From Phoronis australis (Eukaryota; Phoronida; Phoronidae), in NCBI GenBank assembly GCA_002633005.1, contig NMRA01000017.1:1550680-1614679 (forward strand): a DNA stretch of 64,000 bases. The letters are read 5' to 3'. Each line of letters begins with the position of its first letter. The first letter of the stretch is position 1. A program made the position numbers and the translations under genes. Positions 11,947 through 24,402 of this stretch are shown here, in pieces. The notes under the pieces were generated by a model, which was not told where the DNA came from, searched no databases, and saw nothing but the letters and a program-made list of their open reading frames with translations.

Positions 11947-14167
11947 CTAGTAGATAAAGGAGAGAAAGGAAAATCAAATACAAACTTTAATTTCTTTTCA
12001 CGTGTATTAAACCTTTCAAACATGAAATAGTATCATATAGTTTAAGCTCAATCTCTCATCAAGAAAGTATGATATAAAGTTTCATGTCATGACAAAGTCA
12101 TTATAACAACAATACACATATTGTGAATTACAGATAGCTAGTCCTTTCTTTATGAAATAACAAAATTTTTGAACATGTCTACATTTTTGCCAAGTTGCAA
12201 TAAGTCATACAACTATTCATCAATGTTAAAGACTGATTCAGCACTATCTTTACAAAAGCATTCACAATTTGTTTAACATGTTTAAGGCTGGAACCCTTTG
12301 TTATTATTGTTTTTGAATCCAGTGAGTTCGCTTTCTTAATATTATTACAAAGCAATAAAACCATGGGCAAAACAATTTCATTAACTGCTTCAACAAAGAG
12401 ATTCATTTCTATTTCAAGTTTGCGATTTCGCCTCCACATAATTAGTGTTGCGCAGGAGTTTTTAAAATGTTAAAAAATTCATCATTTTATTGGAGTATTC
12501 TCCACATCTGAAAATCTAAACAGGTCGCACACATAAAAACTGAAACAAACATGACGGAACCGTGCGGCGGTCAACGTTCTCCGGGGGCTAGTGTGCGCTT
12601 TATTTTTACCCACGCACTTCAACAGTAATGCACAGTATTGCAAACAAATAACTGTGTTTGTTCAACTTTTTATTTTTAAAAGGTGGACTTACTGGAATTT
12701 ACAAACATATGACATAACCCATTTGTTTAGTCAATGACTTTGAAATCGAAGTCTAAACAGACGTGGTTGATACAGTATGAGGAAATGTTTTACTCAATAC
12801 TTGTGATGTCAACATCAACTAAGACCAAAAAATCTAAGATATAGTAAACTTTTCCCACGAAGTAGATAGTCCAAGTGAAGTGTCTTTCAAAGCCAGTTGT
12901 AATTTTAGGTCTTGACAGCCGAGTATACGTTTTCTCTTAGTCTAATGTCTGGTACAGCATTCTTATAGTCAATACCCCTGCCTGCATTTTTTGTCTGAAT
13001 TCAATGTTCTTAAGTTAGTACAACCTTAAACTTCTGCACTACCAGAATCCTTGTAAAAGCTGCACAATGTCCTTCCATCGAATACAAATTAGGTAGAGTA
13101 AACAAAACGATAGACGCGCATTTTCATTTACTGGGACGGAGGTGTTAGGTCTGTTGACGAAAACCAATATTTCTAGAAAGATATCGACTGGGTTGTCAAA
13201 CGCTTGCAACTATGGAATTTACATAATTTTCAGGATTGTCACAAACTCATTTATCCAGCTGAGAACCATCTATTCTCAAGTTGGAGAGAATTGTAAGAAT
13301 ACCGATGTCGGATGCTGTCGGTAAAATATTTGCGATTCGTTGACTGAGCCCAGCAGTATCAGCACCATCGGATCTGGATTATCTGTCGTATCTGCATCTG
13401 AGTCAACATCAGTATCTAAAATATCTCTCGGTTTTCAAAATAATTCCTTAGCAGTCCTACACCTTCCCGCGGCAGACAACATTAATAACTAATTAGAATG
13501 CGTATGTCAATTGGTAGTGGATGCCAGGATAGAGTTCAGTAACCTAAGGACCACGCAAGGAAAACAAGACCCTGCGAGATTACGCGAGATATCACCACGT
13601 ATTTTCAATGAGAGCACGTGATTTTGGCTACAATTTCTCACACCGAGACATACATTTTGAAGTTTACCCTGTGACGTCACTAGATGTCCCAAATGTCGGA
13701 ATTACTCCCCCGAAACTGCAAACGTTGCGCACGCCCGCTACCTAGGCTGGTGCGAACCATTTGGCAGATTTTCAGAGGGAATACGCGCCACAGATATAAT
13801 GCATATGCTGCCAACGAAACTCTTTAGAAGGCAATGAGATAAATTCCATGTCGATGTCCCGGTGGCACCAAAGTAACCAATAATATTCATCTAAGTGAGA
13901 AATGCCCGAACAACAACCAATGATAATCATTTAAAAGCATTTGCACGCTAATACTACACGCTACTAATGTTAATACTGGTGTCGGTGAGCCCATGGAATA
14001 CTGAAAAATACGCTACAAAAATAAAATTCTGGTCACCCAAAAGATGGCCGTTGTAAAAGCTCCAGCGCAACGGTGTTTTTGGCAACTAGTTAGACTTCGC
14101 AAAACTAACCACTGAGCCTAAATTATTTGCAATGGGTAATGTGATCAGTTGTCCGCCGAACGCAAAA

Positions 14168-14210
14168 GGTGACTACAAAAGGTGACTACAAAAGGTGACT
14201 ACAAACGCAA
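14168..14210. repeat. Short tandem repeat, 14-bp unit
   Basis: The unit 'aaaaggtgactacа'-like (AAAAGGTGACTAC plus one base) occurs three times in a row. Confidence 0.8.
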
Positions 14211-14589
14211 TTAGGCCTAACGTAACGATCAGCAACTTTCGTGCCGGACTGCACCTTTATTGAGAAGGTAGTGGATTTAAGGCTTATAGGTGGCACTGGG
14301 CCTTTGTTTAAATTCGAATGACTATGAGTAGTCATCCGAGATGAATTGAAAAGATGAATGAGAGATAATTCACAAGCCGCCTTACACCATAAATAGACTA
14401 GCCACCCGCTCTGCCGCTTGAGTGAGATCGGTGATCAGGCTTTCGGCAACTGACCACGACTAGCCTTTATTCAGTTTCAAAGGGCTATGGCGAGTTGCTG
14501 TCAAGCGTAATTTGAACCAGTGAAGACCTTATTAACGATGACGAAGCCTTTTTTACAAACTGGTCCCTATTTTTTAAACCGGTCGTGAT

Positions 14590-14660
14590 ATTTTTAAACA
14601 GGACGCGAGACATTTAAACAGGACGCGAGACATTTAAACAGGATGCGCGTTCCGCCAACA
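14590..14660. repeat. Short tandem repeat, about 22-bp unit
   Basis: 'TTTAAACAGGACGCGAGACA' occurs twice in a row with diverged copies on both sides (ending 'aacaggacgctgtg'). Confidence 0.75.
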
Positions 14661-15039
14661 GGACGCTGTGACACGTTAAAAGCTGTCGTGAAGAACACTG
14701 TATAGTCAAAATTTACTGAACTTCCGAGGGAAAACAATATGTTTGCGAATGTGAACAGTACGGTTTAGCTAAGACATGACACCGCTTGCACAAAAGCCAC
14801 CCATATTTACACTAACTAGTCAAAATAACCTATACACATAAGTAATTTAATGAGTAATAATAAAGGAAAATCAAAAATTCCATAAAGGAAAGCATTAAAG
14901 GAATATTGAAACAAGAAAAATATACAAGAGCTAAACAAACAAAAGATAAACAAAAAGAATCCAGTAATACACCTCTAAATTCTTTCTATGAAACATTCAA
15001 TTTGGCAGTATCAATAATATTACAGTCTGGTAACAGTAC

Positions 15040-15134
15040 CTGATATATAGTTGTTGCTAGATGTATACTCTAAGTCAACCATTCTTTCATGTCCATTTAG
15101 TACAGTTGTTGACCCATACCCATCGATAATAATC
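15040..15134 (-). CDS. Exon, 95 nt
   Basis: Acceptor ATTTTTTACAG before GATTATTATCG at 15134, donor GTACTG at 15039. Phases 2 in and 1 out. It encodes 'IIIDGYGSTTVLNGHERM' and joins 'WHPNHR' to 'AHWDGFHDG', within a repeat. Confidence 0.88.
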
Positions 15135-15489
15135 CTGTAAAAAATAAAAATAACCAAACTGAAAGCAAATATATTCCACACAATTTTTCTATATTATGTA
15201 AGTCACGCAATGGACAAGTCTATTTTACGTCAATGTGCCTACCCTAGCAATTAACTATATCCAATACTGAACAACTGGATTGGTGCAGACTCTCATGTAA
15301 TTTTGTAATAATGTTGAGATGCTTTGAGAAAAAGTTAAATCATGTCAGCTAATTGGTAAGTTTGTTATTTATTTTGCTCGTTGTGTATCTTTAGCATTCA
15401 GCCAGATTCCTAATAGTCAATCAAGAGAGAATTAAGTTTTGTTTAACAATTTTATGCATCAAGTGCATCAATCATAGATAGTAGTTTAC

Positions 15490-16683
15490 CTATGATTTGG
15501 ATGCCAGGTAAGCTCCTGACATCTCTGGGTAATCGCCGCACTGCACTTATCATGCCTCATGATGTCTTGAGTCGCGTTCACAATGTGTCCTGGCACTGGT
15601 GGGGTGAAGTCAATGATCGTTCCTTGCGACGAAAAGAAGCTCTGATAACCCAATGTGTTGGTCACATGTGCGTTGATGAAGTAGAGCTCTGCATGCTGAA
15701 GGGGGAGATTATCATACTCGAACATGTGAGTGTGACCAATGATTCGTTGGTAGTTGTGAAAGGCTCCACTGTGCTTTATCTTTGTGAACTCTCCCTCGAT
15801 TGAATTGTGAAGGAGGCACTCTCGTGTTTGAGAGTCATAGTCAAACGATATGCATTTTGTTTGGTACTTAATGCATTCTGCTGCACAATAACGATCAGTG
15901 AAAGATTTCAGTTTCCTGAAAGGTTCTGACGTCAGTTTTCCTCGACGAGGGTAAGCAAAATGCTTCAGTTCATCAGATTTGTCCTTATTTTCTGTCACTG
16001 CTGACGGGCTGAACACTTCCCAGTCTGTCAAAGTGTTGCCAACTTGGCCCTGCCCTACTCCAACAGCCTTATATTGTTTTACTTTCAGTGGTGAATCTTC
16101 ATGGATCACCACAGTGGCACTGAGTTTGTGTGGATGACTCGACATGTCATAAGAAGCTTGCAGATTCCCATTTGGTACAGTCATATCATAAGTGTTCAGA
16201 AAACACTGTGCCGTGCTCCCAAGGCCTTGAGAATTGGTGACCTTGACCGTCCAGTACAAGGGTATTCCGTGCTCCAGAATGACAGGGACAGTCACTGAAG
16301 GACCCCCCATCTCTGTCCAGTCTTGGATGTTGTTGCCACCAGGATGCGAGCCTATAGCATAGTGACGTTTGATGTCACTAACTTCGTCCATTGCAGCCAC
16401 TTCCAATATGAAGGCTGGGTCAGAAGGGTCACGCTTTGGTAGCTGAGTCACAGAACAGCCTTCTTTGATGGCACGTTTGTTTTTACTAACGGTGGTAGGC
16501 AGGAGGTTGGGTGGAGACTTATCTGGCTCCACCAGGGGTTTGTCCAGAACAACACCACGGATACTCGGAGCTGTGTACTCCCAAATGGTGAAAGACCACT
16601 TCTTAGAGAAGAAGAGAAGTCTTATTTTCACAAAGGCGGACAGCCTAAGGCGTAATGGAATAAGGACAACTTCGATTTTAATT
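15490..16683 (-). CDS. Large exon: fibronectin-like repeats with a PAN/apple module
   Basis: Acceptor TTATATTGCAG before AATTAAAATC at 16683, donor GTAAAC at 15489. Phases 2 in and 2 out. The N-terminal 35 residues are rich in aliphatic and basic residues. Then 'AFILEVAAMDEVSDIKRHY' and 'WTVKVTNSQGLG' mark a fibronectin-like repeat. Near 15820-15910 'RYCAAECIKYQTKCISF' and 'ECLLHN' match the cysteine pattern of PAN/apple domains, which bind proteins or sugars. 'IDFTPPVPGHIV' then links to the next repeat. The PAN module interrupts a repeat between 'LTDWEVFSPS' and 'HAELYFINAHVTN'. Confidence 0.92.
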
Positions 16684-17465
16684 CTGCAATATAAAGCAAT
16701 GCTATGTTCACTTAATTACACTAACTCAGCACCAACACTTACACTTGTCTTTTTAAAGGGTGCTTTAAATACTAATTGTCAACCTGTATCATAATAAAAA
16801 GTGTTACAAACTTATGAGACAAGTTTAAAAAACAATAACTCAAAACCAGAGCAAGGCACCTTTTGCATCACATACAGTGCAGATAAGAGATACTTACTTT
16901 TAAACATAACTAAACAGTGCAATGCCAATAAGCTTGACAATAGCCTTAAAGAGACAGCAAAGCAAATCAGAATGTCCTCAATAAGAACTGTCATCTGCCA
17001 CATTTTATTAAGTTTCTTCAAGACGTTTTGCAGAGAGGGACATCAAAGGAAAAACAAAGGACATCAAAACAATAGAAAGAACGCAGGGGGTGCAACCTAG
17101 GTCAAATCCATCTGCAACAGGGCAGGTACTGTTGTCTACATTACAGCAACTTAGTAGATATAAAGAAGGCAAACTTAAAGAAAAACACAATTGCCACCTG
17201 GCGACAACACAGATCTCTGATTTGTCCTAAAATCCATGTCATTTGTACTCTCCTCAATAAAAGACATGCCAAACTTAATGCAAATTCATCAAGGAGCATG
17301 TAAAGAACCAAAAGCAAAACAATAACTAGCCACAAGAAGGCTGTTGGAACCTTTGAAAAATATGAGCTATGCACTACCTATTAGGAACACATACATGCAA
17401 ATTTTCAAAACAATCCTAAGTGATTTGGCCAATCCAGATGCAAAAGGCCAAAAGCCTCACTCTAA

Positions 17466-20165
17466 GTAATAGCAAGAGCAATGCAGAGTGTTGAAATGCG
17501 CCCACGAATGCATTGCAAATGGTGTGCTTTTAAGGTCGAGCGGTCTCTGAAACTTACCTCTATTCAACACCGTGGACCGCTTTATCGGTCTCACGATATG
17601 CCGAACTTCCAAGCAACAGCATATTTGGTTGATTAGGGGAATTCTTTTGTGTACGTCACAAATTTAAATATAGACTTACTTTCATTTCTAACAGCTTTTC
17701 TGATTCGTTGCTGAGATGTAATGCAAGTTATTGAAGGGGTTTTCCCTCGCCAAAACAAAATGTAGGCCGACGGCGATTCAGACGTAGACTTTTCAAATGA
17801 CGAAATTGGCAATAATTTATATGTATTTTACTTAATCAATATATAAGATAACTCAAAAAGGAATTCTTATATATCTGGCCAGATTTTGTTGACTATTACG
17901 ACAGAGAAATTGATTTACATGGCTTTGAACCGGAGGAAAACTTTACAGGTCGCGAATTTCGCAATTGGGTCAAACAAACGCCGTTGAACTCCGAAAACTT
18001 CGCAATTTTTCTGAACATGTGGAGTACTCTAGACTGTAAGATGGTGCTGATAAGCAAGTTGAGTACTTTAAAAATTTCTATATCGATGAAATATTCGGTG
18101 AAATTGTCAGGGTAATTAATTTGAACGCCAAAACGAAGCGCGAGTAACAACCGGAAGTGGACAAATTTGAATCGTTGAACATAACGATCGCCTAACTTAA
18201 GTCACTTTATGGCCTTCAAATGTAAATAGAAGATGTGAAATATGATCGAAAATGTATCTTAAGAAATTTTACTGAAGAATATTGATGACGCTGTTACTCA
18301 TAAATCATTTTTATTCTTTAAACGATACATTGAATTGGCAAATTGGCAAACAAACACCAGCATTTCAGGTGTTACTTACCTGCATCACGTGAGAGATTTT
18401 TTAATTTTGGTGAAATTGTAGATAAAGTTCATTCTGTTTTCTACATTTTGGTGTATCACACTTTGAAATTTAAAGATAAAGGGATTGTCTAGTGAATTTT
18501 GAAAAGAAGCACCTCAGTTCAGCCCATGTGTGCTAAGTTACTTGGAGTTCAGGGACACAATGGCCGACAGTTACTTGGAGTTGAAAGAGTTAAGAGATAT
18601 CACTATGGGCGTAAAATAAACTACCACAAGGAGGCGCCACAGTAATCAGTCACCATCATCAAAGGTCGTCTTCACACTGAGAACATATATGCCAATTTAC
18701 AAATGATTTAGTTGATACAGGGATGGACACCAAAAACAAGATTTGAAAACAGCAAAAGTGGCCACTAGGTAGTGCAAAATACCTCGATTCCATCCAAAAA
18801 CAGGCAGATAGCATCACCACACCAATAGATGCCTATATTTACAATTTTATGAAAATCTGTTGAGGACCTTTGAAGACACCGAGTTAAACGTAAAAAACTA
18901 AATTGACACTAGGGGGCACAGCAGTAGTCAGATCTGTCTGAAAGTCGTCGTCATCCGTAGTCAACATCACATAAATACACTTGCTAAATTAAGTAAAGAT
19001 CATGCGATCGGTTTGGGAGGTACAGCCATAGGCGCAACAAAAACAAAACTGCCACTAGGAGGCACCACAGTAGTCAAAATCGTTGGAAAATCATTGTTAA
19101 CCTTCCTCTTCATAGTAAGCACATACATGCCAATTTTCACAATCACCCTTTAAGCGGTTTGGTTTATAGAGGGGTGGACGCAAAAAAACACACTCGAAAA
19201 CATTAAAAATGGCCACTTGGTAGCGCAAACTACGTCAAATTCATCCGAAAATGGTGGGAGAATAGCGTCATCTCACTAATAGGTGCCTACATACCAAATT
19301 TCATGAAAATCCGTTCAACACTTTTGAAGATACAAAGGCAAGCGTAAAAAACTAAAATTGCCACCAGGGGACCCACCGGTTACCGGGTAGTCGGATCCGT
19401 CTGAAAGTTCGCTCATGCTGTCCCATTCATGAACGGAACATATATGCCAAATTTCATGATCGTATGTCAAAGGGTTTTGGAGATAGGGCAGAGGACGCCG
19501 GACGAACGCCGCCCCGACGGACAGACGGAGATGACGGCATAATGCGTCCACATATAAATATGTGGGCGCATAAAAATGGCCAGTAGGTGACATAAAATAC
19601 ATTGAATCATTAGAAAAGGTGCTATCCAGGTTTAAATTTAATCTATTCGGATAATTTCATGAAAATGCATGGACTCCGAAGATACAGAGTAAAACGTAAA
19701 AAAATAAAATTGTTTAGAGGGCTCACTGATGATCAGGTCCATCTGAAAACTCATCATTCTCAGAAATGTAAATCAAAATCTTAAGAGGTTTAAAATATAC
19801 AGCCCCTGACGAGAAAAAATGCACCTAGGGGGTGCCACAATAGTTGGAGTTGTCCAAAAATCATCATCTTCCCAGTAAAAACACGTTCCAATTTTTATAA
19901 TAATCCTTTGAGTGGTTTGTCAGATAGAGACGCCAAGAACTGATTAAAAAGTTAACAAACTGACCACTAGGTGGCACACAATACTGAAACGTTGAATCCA
20001 TATGCAAATGGTAAGATGTCACCTCCCTCTTAAATTAACGTATTTGCCAAACTTCATGAAAATACATCAAGGAACTAGGGGGAGCAGCAATAGTCAGAAT
20101 TATCTGAAAGTCATCTCCACATGAGGACACTTAAGTAAGACACATATCAATTTCCACAATCTGTT
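17466..20165 (+). repeat. HOR-family element, interrupted by a piggyBac-type element
   Basis: It starts with the head motif (AGTGTTGAAATGCGCCCAC at about 17488), is split by the piggyBac element at 17534-18589, and continues as diverged ~150-bp sub-repeats carrying 'GCCACTAGGNGGC'. A full tail (CCACATATAAATATGTGGGCGCATAAAAA) lies at about 19549-19577. Further partial sub-repeats run to about 20165, so two copies may be fused here. Confidence 0.75.
17534..18589 (+). mobile_element. piggyBac-type element, copy 1 (non-functional)
   Basis: It is flanked by TTAA at 17530-17533 and 18590-18593, and matches the copy at 32382-33451 over nearly its full length. The coding remnant (about 17765-18150) has an acidic start ('DGDSDVDFSNDEIGN'), then 'DFVDYYDREIDLHGFEPEE', then in another frame 'QVEYFKNFYIDEIFGEIV', which resembles the N-terminal domain of piggyBac transposases (DDE_Tnp_1_7). 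The catalytic Asp region is absent. The left end looks altered relative to copy 2. Confidence 0.65.
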
Positions 20166-20323
20166 TACTGTCATGGTAGGAGGCAACGTTTTTGATAAGA
20201 TCGAACTCAGTCAGGCATACTTGCAGTTCGAGGTTGATTTGCAGTCTCGCAAGTATTTTACACTGAAACTTTGAGTACATTGAAGGGTTTAGAAATTATG
20301 CTTAGAGGGATCAAGGGTGTAGT

Positions 20324-21711
20324 TACCGTATTCGCCGCAATAACCGCCCAGGGCGTTTAGAAAAGTTTGGTTAAGGCGATTGAAACCTGGTCTCCTAAAC
20401 TAAACGGGTGAAATCAGAAGCTAAGATTCATCAAATTTACGCTCTGTGACGTATATGTAATCTATGAAAGACTTTCAACAAAACTGTGGTGCATTGCCAT
20501 CAAACTTTGCTGCTAAATTACGATCATTTTACTGAAAATTGTGCTGAAATCCCAGGGCGAAAACTCGCCGACTGACTGCCTCGATATCGCCGTCTCCGAT
20601 ATGGCGACTTCAATGCTTGAATAAAAATGCTTTCGACTCAAGCAAATTACCTGAAATCCTCATTAAGTTTTATAAGTAGTGTCTCTAAGATTTTTTAAGT
20701 TCCATTGGAGTCTGGATTAACGACAGGTTTAAGTACAAATCTGTACAACATCGTGCCATCTACATGTATGATTGGCAACATGGCGAGAAAAATGTCTGGA
20801 CGAACACACATGTTGTTGTCACATGACGCTTGTTTTGAAGTTCGTCTGCGAGTAAGCGAGCGCGTGCGTGTCACCAGAGTTCATTTGCCAAAGCAGAGAC
20901 CGTCTTTTGGCCAGAGCCACGCAATCTAACTAGCTAGATGTGTCTAAAGAAATTTGCACAAGCAATAGGCCTAAACCAGAGCGTGTTTCATTCAACACTT
21001 GCCGGTCTCGTGGTAAAAACTTTCGACATTTATCTTGGTAAGGCCCATATTAGTCGCTGCGTTGCTGGATGCGTACGTAACTATCTGACAGTTATTTTTC
21101 GGTGTAAGGGTGTGTAAGCATTCCCTATCAGTTGTCATTTCATTGGATATTCGGCTTAAAAACACCAATTATGGTTAATCAAACAATCCATTTCAAAAAT
21201 AACGCAAACATGTTTTATAGTAGTAGAAATTGTCAGAAATTAGTGCCAATATTCATTTCTTATCGATGCTATGCAACCCGTTTCATGAATGGATAGTTCC
21301 CAACTAATGTCTTTGATGACAGGTTCATGTATGTAGCCCGTGCTTCCTGGCCACGTGCATTTAACACAGAGTTATTTTTATTCATGAAAAAGTCGATGTG
21401 TCTACTGAAAGGTCAGACCATAGTGAGACACGCTCGTCGCGAGAGCGTAGCAACGCTGTTGCGTTCTTTTTGAAGCACTGCGTTACTTTAAAGTGTAAAG
21501 TCACTGCTAAATACAAACGTAGCAGTGCCGCTGGTGGTGCAAAATTTTTTTGATAAATTGAAGACGTTACTGTAGCCGAGGTTTAGGGCGCTGTAGATAC
21601 GTCATTGTTTGCATGTACACGTTCATGGACTGGGCGCTTATTTCAGCAAAGTCTGAAAACGCGTGGGGGGCACTTATAGGGGCACAGGCGGTTATTACGG
21701 CAAATATGGTA
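20324..21711 (+). mobile_element. HIRAN-family TIR element, copy A (1,388 bp)
   Basis: Its terminal inverted repeats agree at 22 of 26 bases (left TACCGTATTCGCCGCAATAA; right, reversed, TACCATATTTGCCGTAATAA). It is flanked by AGT at 20321-20323 and at 21712-21714. Removing the element plus one AGT restores the Gypsy frame 'KGVVYLNDI', which proves the boundaries. Interior sequence matches copies B, C and E. The protein region (about 21330-21560) is heavily damaged, but 'GQTIVRHARRE' and 'FFLKHC..LKCKVTAKY' are still readable. Confidence 0.88.
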
Positions 21712-22027
21712 AGTCTACTTAAACGATATCTGTATTACATCTAGTTCTGTTGACGAACATTTCAAAACATTAGAAACGGTGTTGTCAAGGTTGATGAAAC
21801 ATGGTGTTAGGCAAATTGCTCGTTAGAGCAAATTCCTGAAGTCAGAGGTGCAGTACTACTTAGGCCATATAATAGATGGCACTGGTATCCAAAAAACTCG
21901 GGATAGAGTAGTTGCCATAGTTAATGTTCCCTATCCTAGTATTAAGCAGTTACAAGCTTTCCTGGGTTTGGTACAGTTTTATGCAAAGTTCATAATGGCC
22001 CTGGAAGGTAATCTGTCCACTGTTTTG

Positions 22028-22430
22028 CATCCACTGCACAAACTGTTGTGCATGGGGGTGGTCTGGTCCGACAAATGCCAGAAAGCTTTTGAGTGTTGTA
22101 AGTGGTTGTGTTCTTAAGATAGTGCTCTAGACAAGTGCATTATGACCCGTCTAAGCCTATTAGGTTAGAGTGTGATGCGTCTGAAGTCTATATTGGCTAT
22201 GTTATAAGCCATAAATTTGACACTTATTTGCATCCACCGCACAAATTGTTGTGCACGGGGGTGGTCTGGTCCGACAAATGCCAGAAAGTTTTTGAGTGTT
22301 GTAAGTGGTTGTGTTCTTCAGATAGTGCTCTAGACAAGAGCATTATGACCCGTCTAAGCCTATTAGGTTAGAGTGTGATGCGTCTGAAGTCGGTATTGGC
22401 TGTGTTATAAGCCATAAATTTGACAATGAC
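22028..22430 (+). repeat. 203-bp tandem duplication inside Gypsy pol
   Basis: 22028-22225 is repeated from 22231 with an offset of 203 bp. The repeated stretch spans the end of the reverse transcriptase connection ('HPLHKLLC') and the start of RNase H ('LECDASEV'). The junction is the join from 'ISHKFDT' back to 'YLHPPHKLLC'. Confidence 0.88.
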
Positions 22431-23036
22431 GACGAATGTCCGATTGCAACTGCATCACGTATTATAGTTGAGCGATAGTGAGCTGAGAACTATTTGCAAA
22501 TTGAGCGAGAAGCCCTGTGTATTATTTTTGGTTTAATTTTTCCGGTATTTGTTTGGTGGTCGCTATACGATATACACCATGAGCCTTTGGTGAAGATTTT
22601 CAGTCCCATGACATGGATTAGTAAGATGGTATATTCTACAGGGCTTGGAATGACCAATGACAAAAAAAGCAGCTGAAATTTTTAAGGCTCAAAACATGCG
22701 CGCTCCCCAGCCTTGAAAATAGTCAATGTGGACCTTTTGCTGACAAACGACAAAAGTCAGGACTAAAAAAAAAATAAAAAAAGAACGGTACCACCCCCAG
22801 AAGCATGCGTCTGCGTCTTTTTAGCTCGTTCGTCCACACCCACTTCCACACACTTTTGGCTGCAGAGTCGTAGTATTTGTCACCTGCGGTTTACAATCAC
22901 ATGAGACGCCATTGAAAAATCCACCACGCTATCCCAAGTGCCCCGGCAATATTGACAATTTACGTTCCTCCGAAACATGAAGAGCAACTTCCGCTTTTCG
23001 AGGTGGAAGTCGACGGCAGCGCCGCGGTAAGAAAGA

Positions 23037-23160
23037 AATTTGCTGCGGAAATTCTATATCAAATCTGATTTTTTTTACCCGGAAATATGATAAAATACGC
23101 GGGCAGAACATTTGAAAAAAGCGGAAATCCGCGTTTCCGCGGAAAATTCCAAGCCTTGAT
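23037..23160 (+). repeat. Direct repeat, left copy
   Basis: About 120 bp starting 'GCGGAAATTCTATATCAAAT' and ending 'GGAAAATTCCAAGCCTTGA'. It is repeated at about 24285-24402 on the same strand. The pair flanks the LINE fragment at 23.9-24.25 kb. Confidence 0.75.
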
Positions 23161-23899
23161 TCTAGGTTAGACAGATGAGTGCTAATTTTAGGTGCATACT
23201 CGTACGACATTTGAGTTAAGAAACTCAAGCCAGCACGGAAATGCTGACTCATCATGTTTGCCTCATGAGTTTTCAGATGCTTTCATAGAAAGTGGTATGT
23301 TTAGTATTTAGAGGTAGATAATTTCTCTTTAACGGCAAAAAAACACGTCAGATCCACTGTTAACTTTGGTTCATAAGTTCACTTTGAGTGGATGGCCAAA
23401 TATTTGCCCAGATGAATCATTGCGTGCTTATTTTATTCGAAGGAATGAGCTGACTATAGATAAAGGTTGCCTGTTGTGGAGATTGCAAGGTTGATTCCTT
23501 TATTTATTATTATTAGTAGAGAGGACACTCAAAAAGTAGGTCACGGAGCTCCACATGACTGCCTCCACGTAAAACCTACATCGGTAAATTACCCAATTTC
23601 AGACTTTAAGGTTAACTAAAATACAATGTTTTGTTATAAATCGTTGCTTCAGTATTATACTTGTAACTTTATAATCTTTTTGTTACGAATTATCAGTGAT
23701 AAATCATTCTTTGTAAGCATTTGTTAGGGCATGATTTTCCGCCATGCCATCAACCTCCAAAAAAATGCCTCTTGTTCCTCCAATCCAAAAGAGCACTATA
23801 CTCTCAATTTTTAACATGAAATTTGGACAGGATGTAGTTTAGATGCGTGCGCACATACCCAAGTACTTTTCTCCAAGTGAAAGTCAAGACATGGCGAGT

Positions 23900-24284
23900 T
23901 TTCGAACGTCTATAAGGCCTTATTTTGAACGGTTGGGAAACTAGATGTTTGTGTCGTGAATTTGCAATGCGTGTTGCATCTTGCGTGAAAGTTTGCTTGC
24001 GTGTTACGTCTGCTTTTCCAGGGACACCTACAGCTGCAATGGAAATGCTTATTGGTTTGCCACCCCTGCATATTTACCTCAGAGGTGAAGCTGAGCTTGC
24101 AGCTTACTGTATGAGGTGTAATGAACAGTTGAGTAATGCGCGAATCACGGAAACTGATGCCCATAAGAGCCATGTTAATGCATGCAACAGGTTAATGTCG
24201 GAAACTGGAACACTTTTGGCAATGCCAAGTGATGTTTTAGTGACGACCCTAAATCAGAGACACAATTTCTATACGGAAATTTGA
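23900..24284 (+). pseudogene. LINE C-terminal (post-RT) remnant
   Basis: The open frame 'FPGTPTAAMEMLIGLPPLHI' followed by 'EAELAAYCMRCNEQ' matches the segment between reverse transcriptase and RNase H of Jockey/R1-like LINEs, where 'TPTAALE..L.LPPL' is typical. 'LLAMPSDVL' follows. No start or catalytic motifs are present. Confidence 0.6.
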
Positions 24285-24402
24285 CGCGGAAATTTTATAT
24301 CAAATCCGATTTTTTTAACGCGGAAATATAATAAAATACGCGGACAGAACATTTGAAAAAGCGGAAATCCACGGTTCCGCGGAAAATTCCAAGTCTTGAG
24401 AA
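24285..24402 (+). repeat. Direct repeat, right copy
   Basis: Second copy of the ~120-bp repeat at 23037-23160, ending 'GGAAAATTCCAAGTCTTGA'. Confidence 0.75.

Larger units (their letters stand above)
11947..15039 (-). other. 3.1-kb intron, CpG-containing in its middle
   Basis: No exon or transposon protein was recognised. The middle (12550-14700) has more CpG than most introns here and holds two small tandem repeats (separate entries). An open frame at 12179-12439 on the minus strand has no matching splice sites and is not needed by the phases. Confidence 0.5.
20175..23495 (+). mobile_element. Ty3/Gypsy retrotransposon remnant, interrupted
   Basis: Pieces of pol occur in the right order on the plus strand. 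Reverse transcriptase 'VFDKIELSQAYLQFEVDLQS' is at 20190-20260. 'RGIKGVV' is followed, after an inserted element, by 'YLNDICITSSSVDEHFKTL' from about 21717. 'YLGHIIDGTGIQKT' and 'LQAFLGLVQFYAKFI' cover the connection region at 21850-22000. RNase H ('IRLECDASEV', 'YLQIEREALCIIFGL') is at 22150-22570. The integrase zinc-binding region ('ESLRAYFIRRNELTIDKGC') is at about 23420-23475. LTRs were not found. Stops and frameshifts make it dead. Two insertions split it (20324-21711, and roughly 22680-23335). Confidence 0.85.

Noticed and set aside
12179-12439. 86-codon minus-strand frame in an intron
   Set aside because: No fitting splice sites, and the flanking exons already join in phase.
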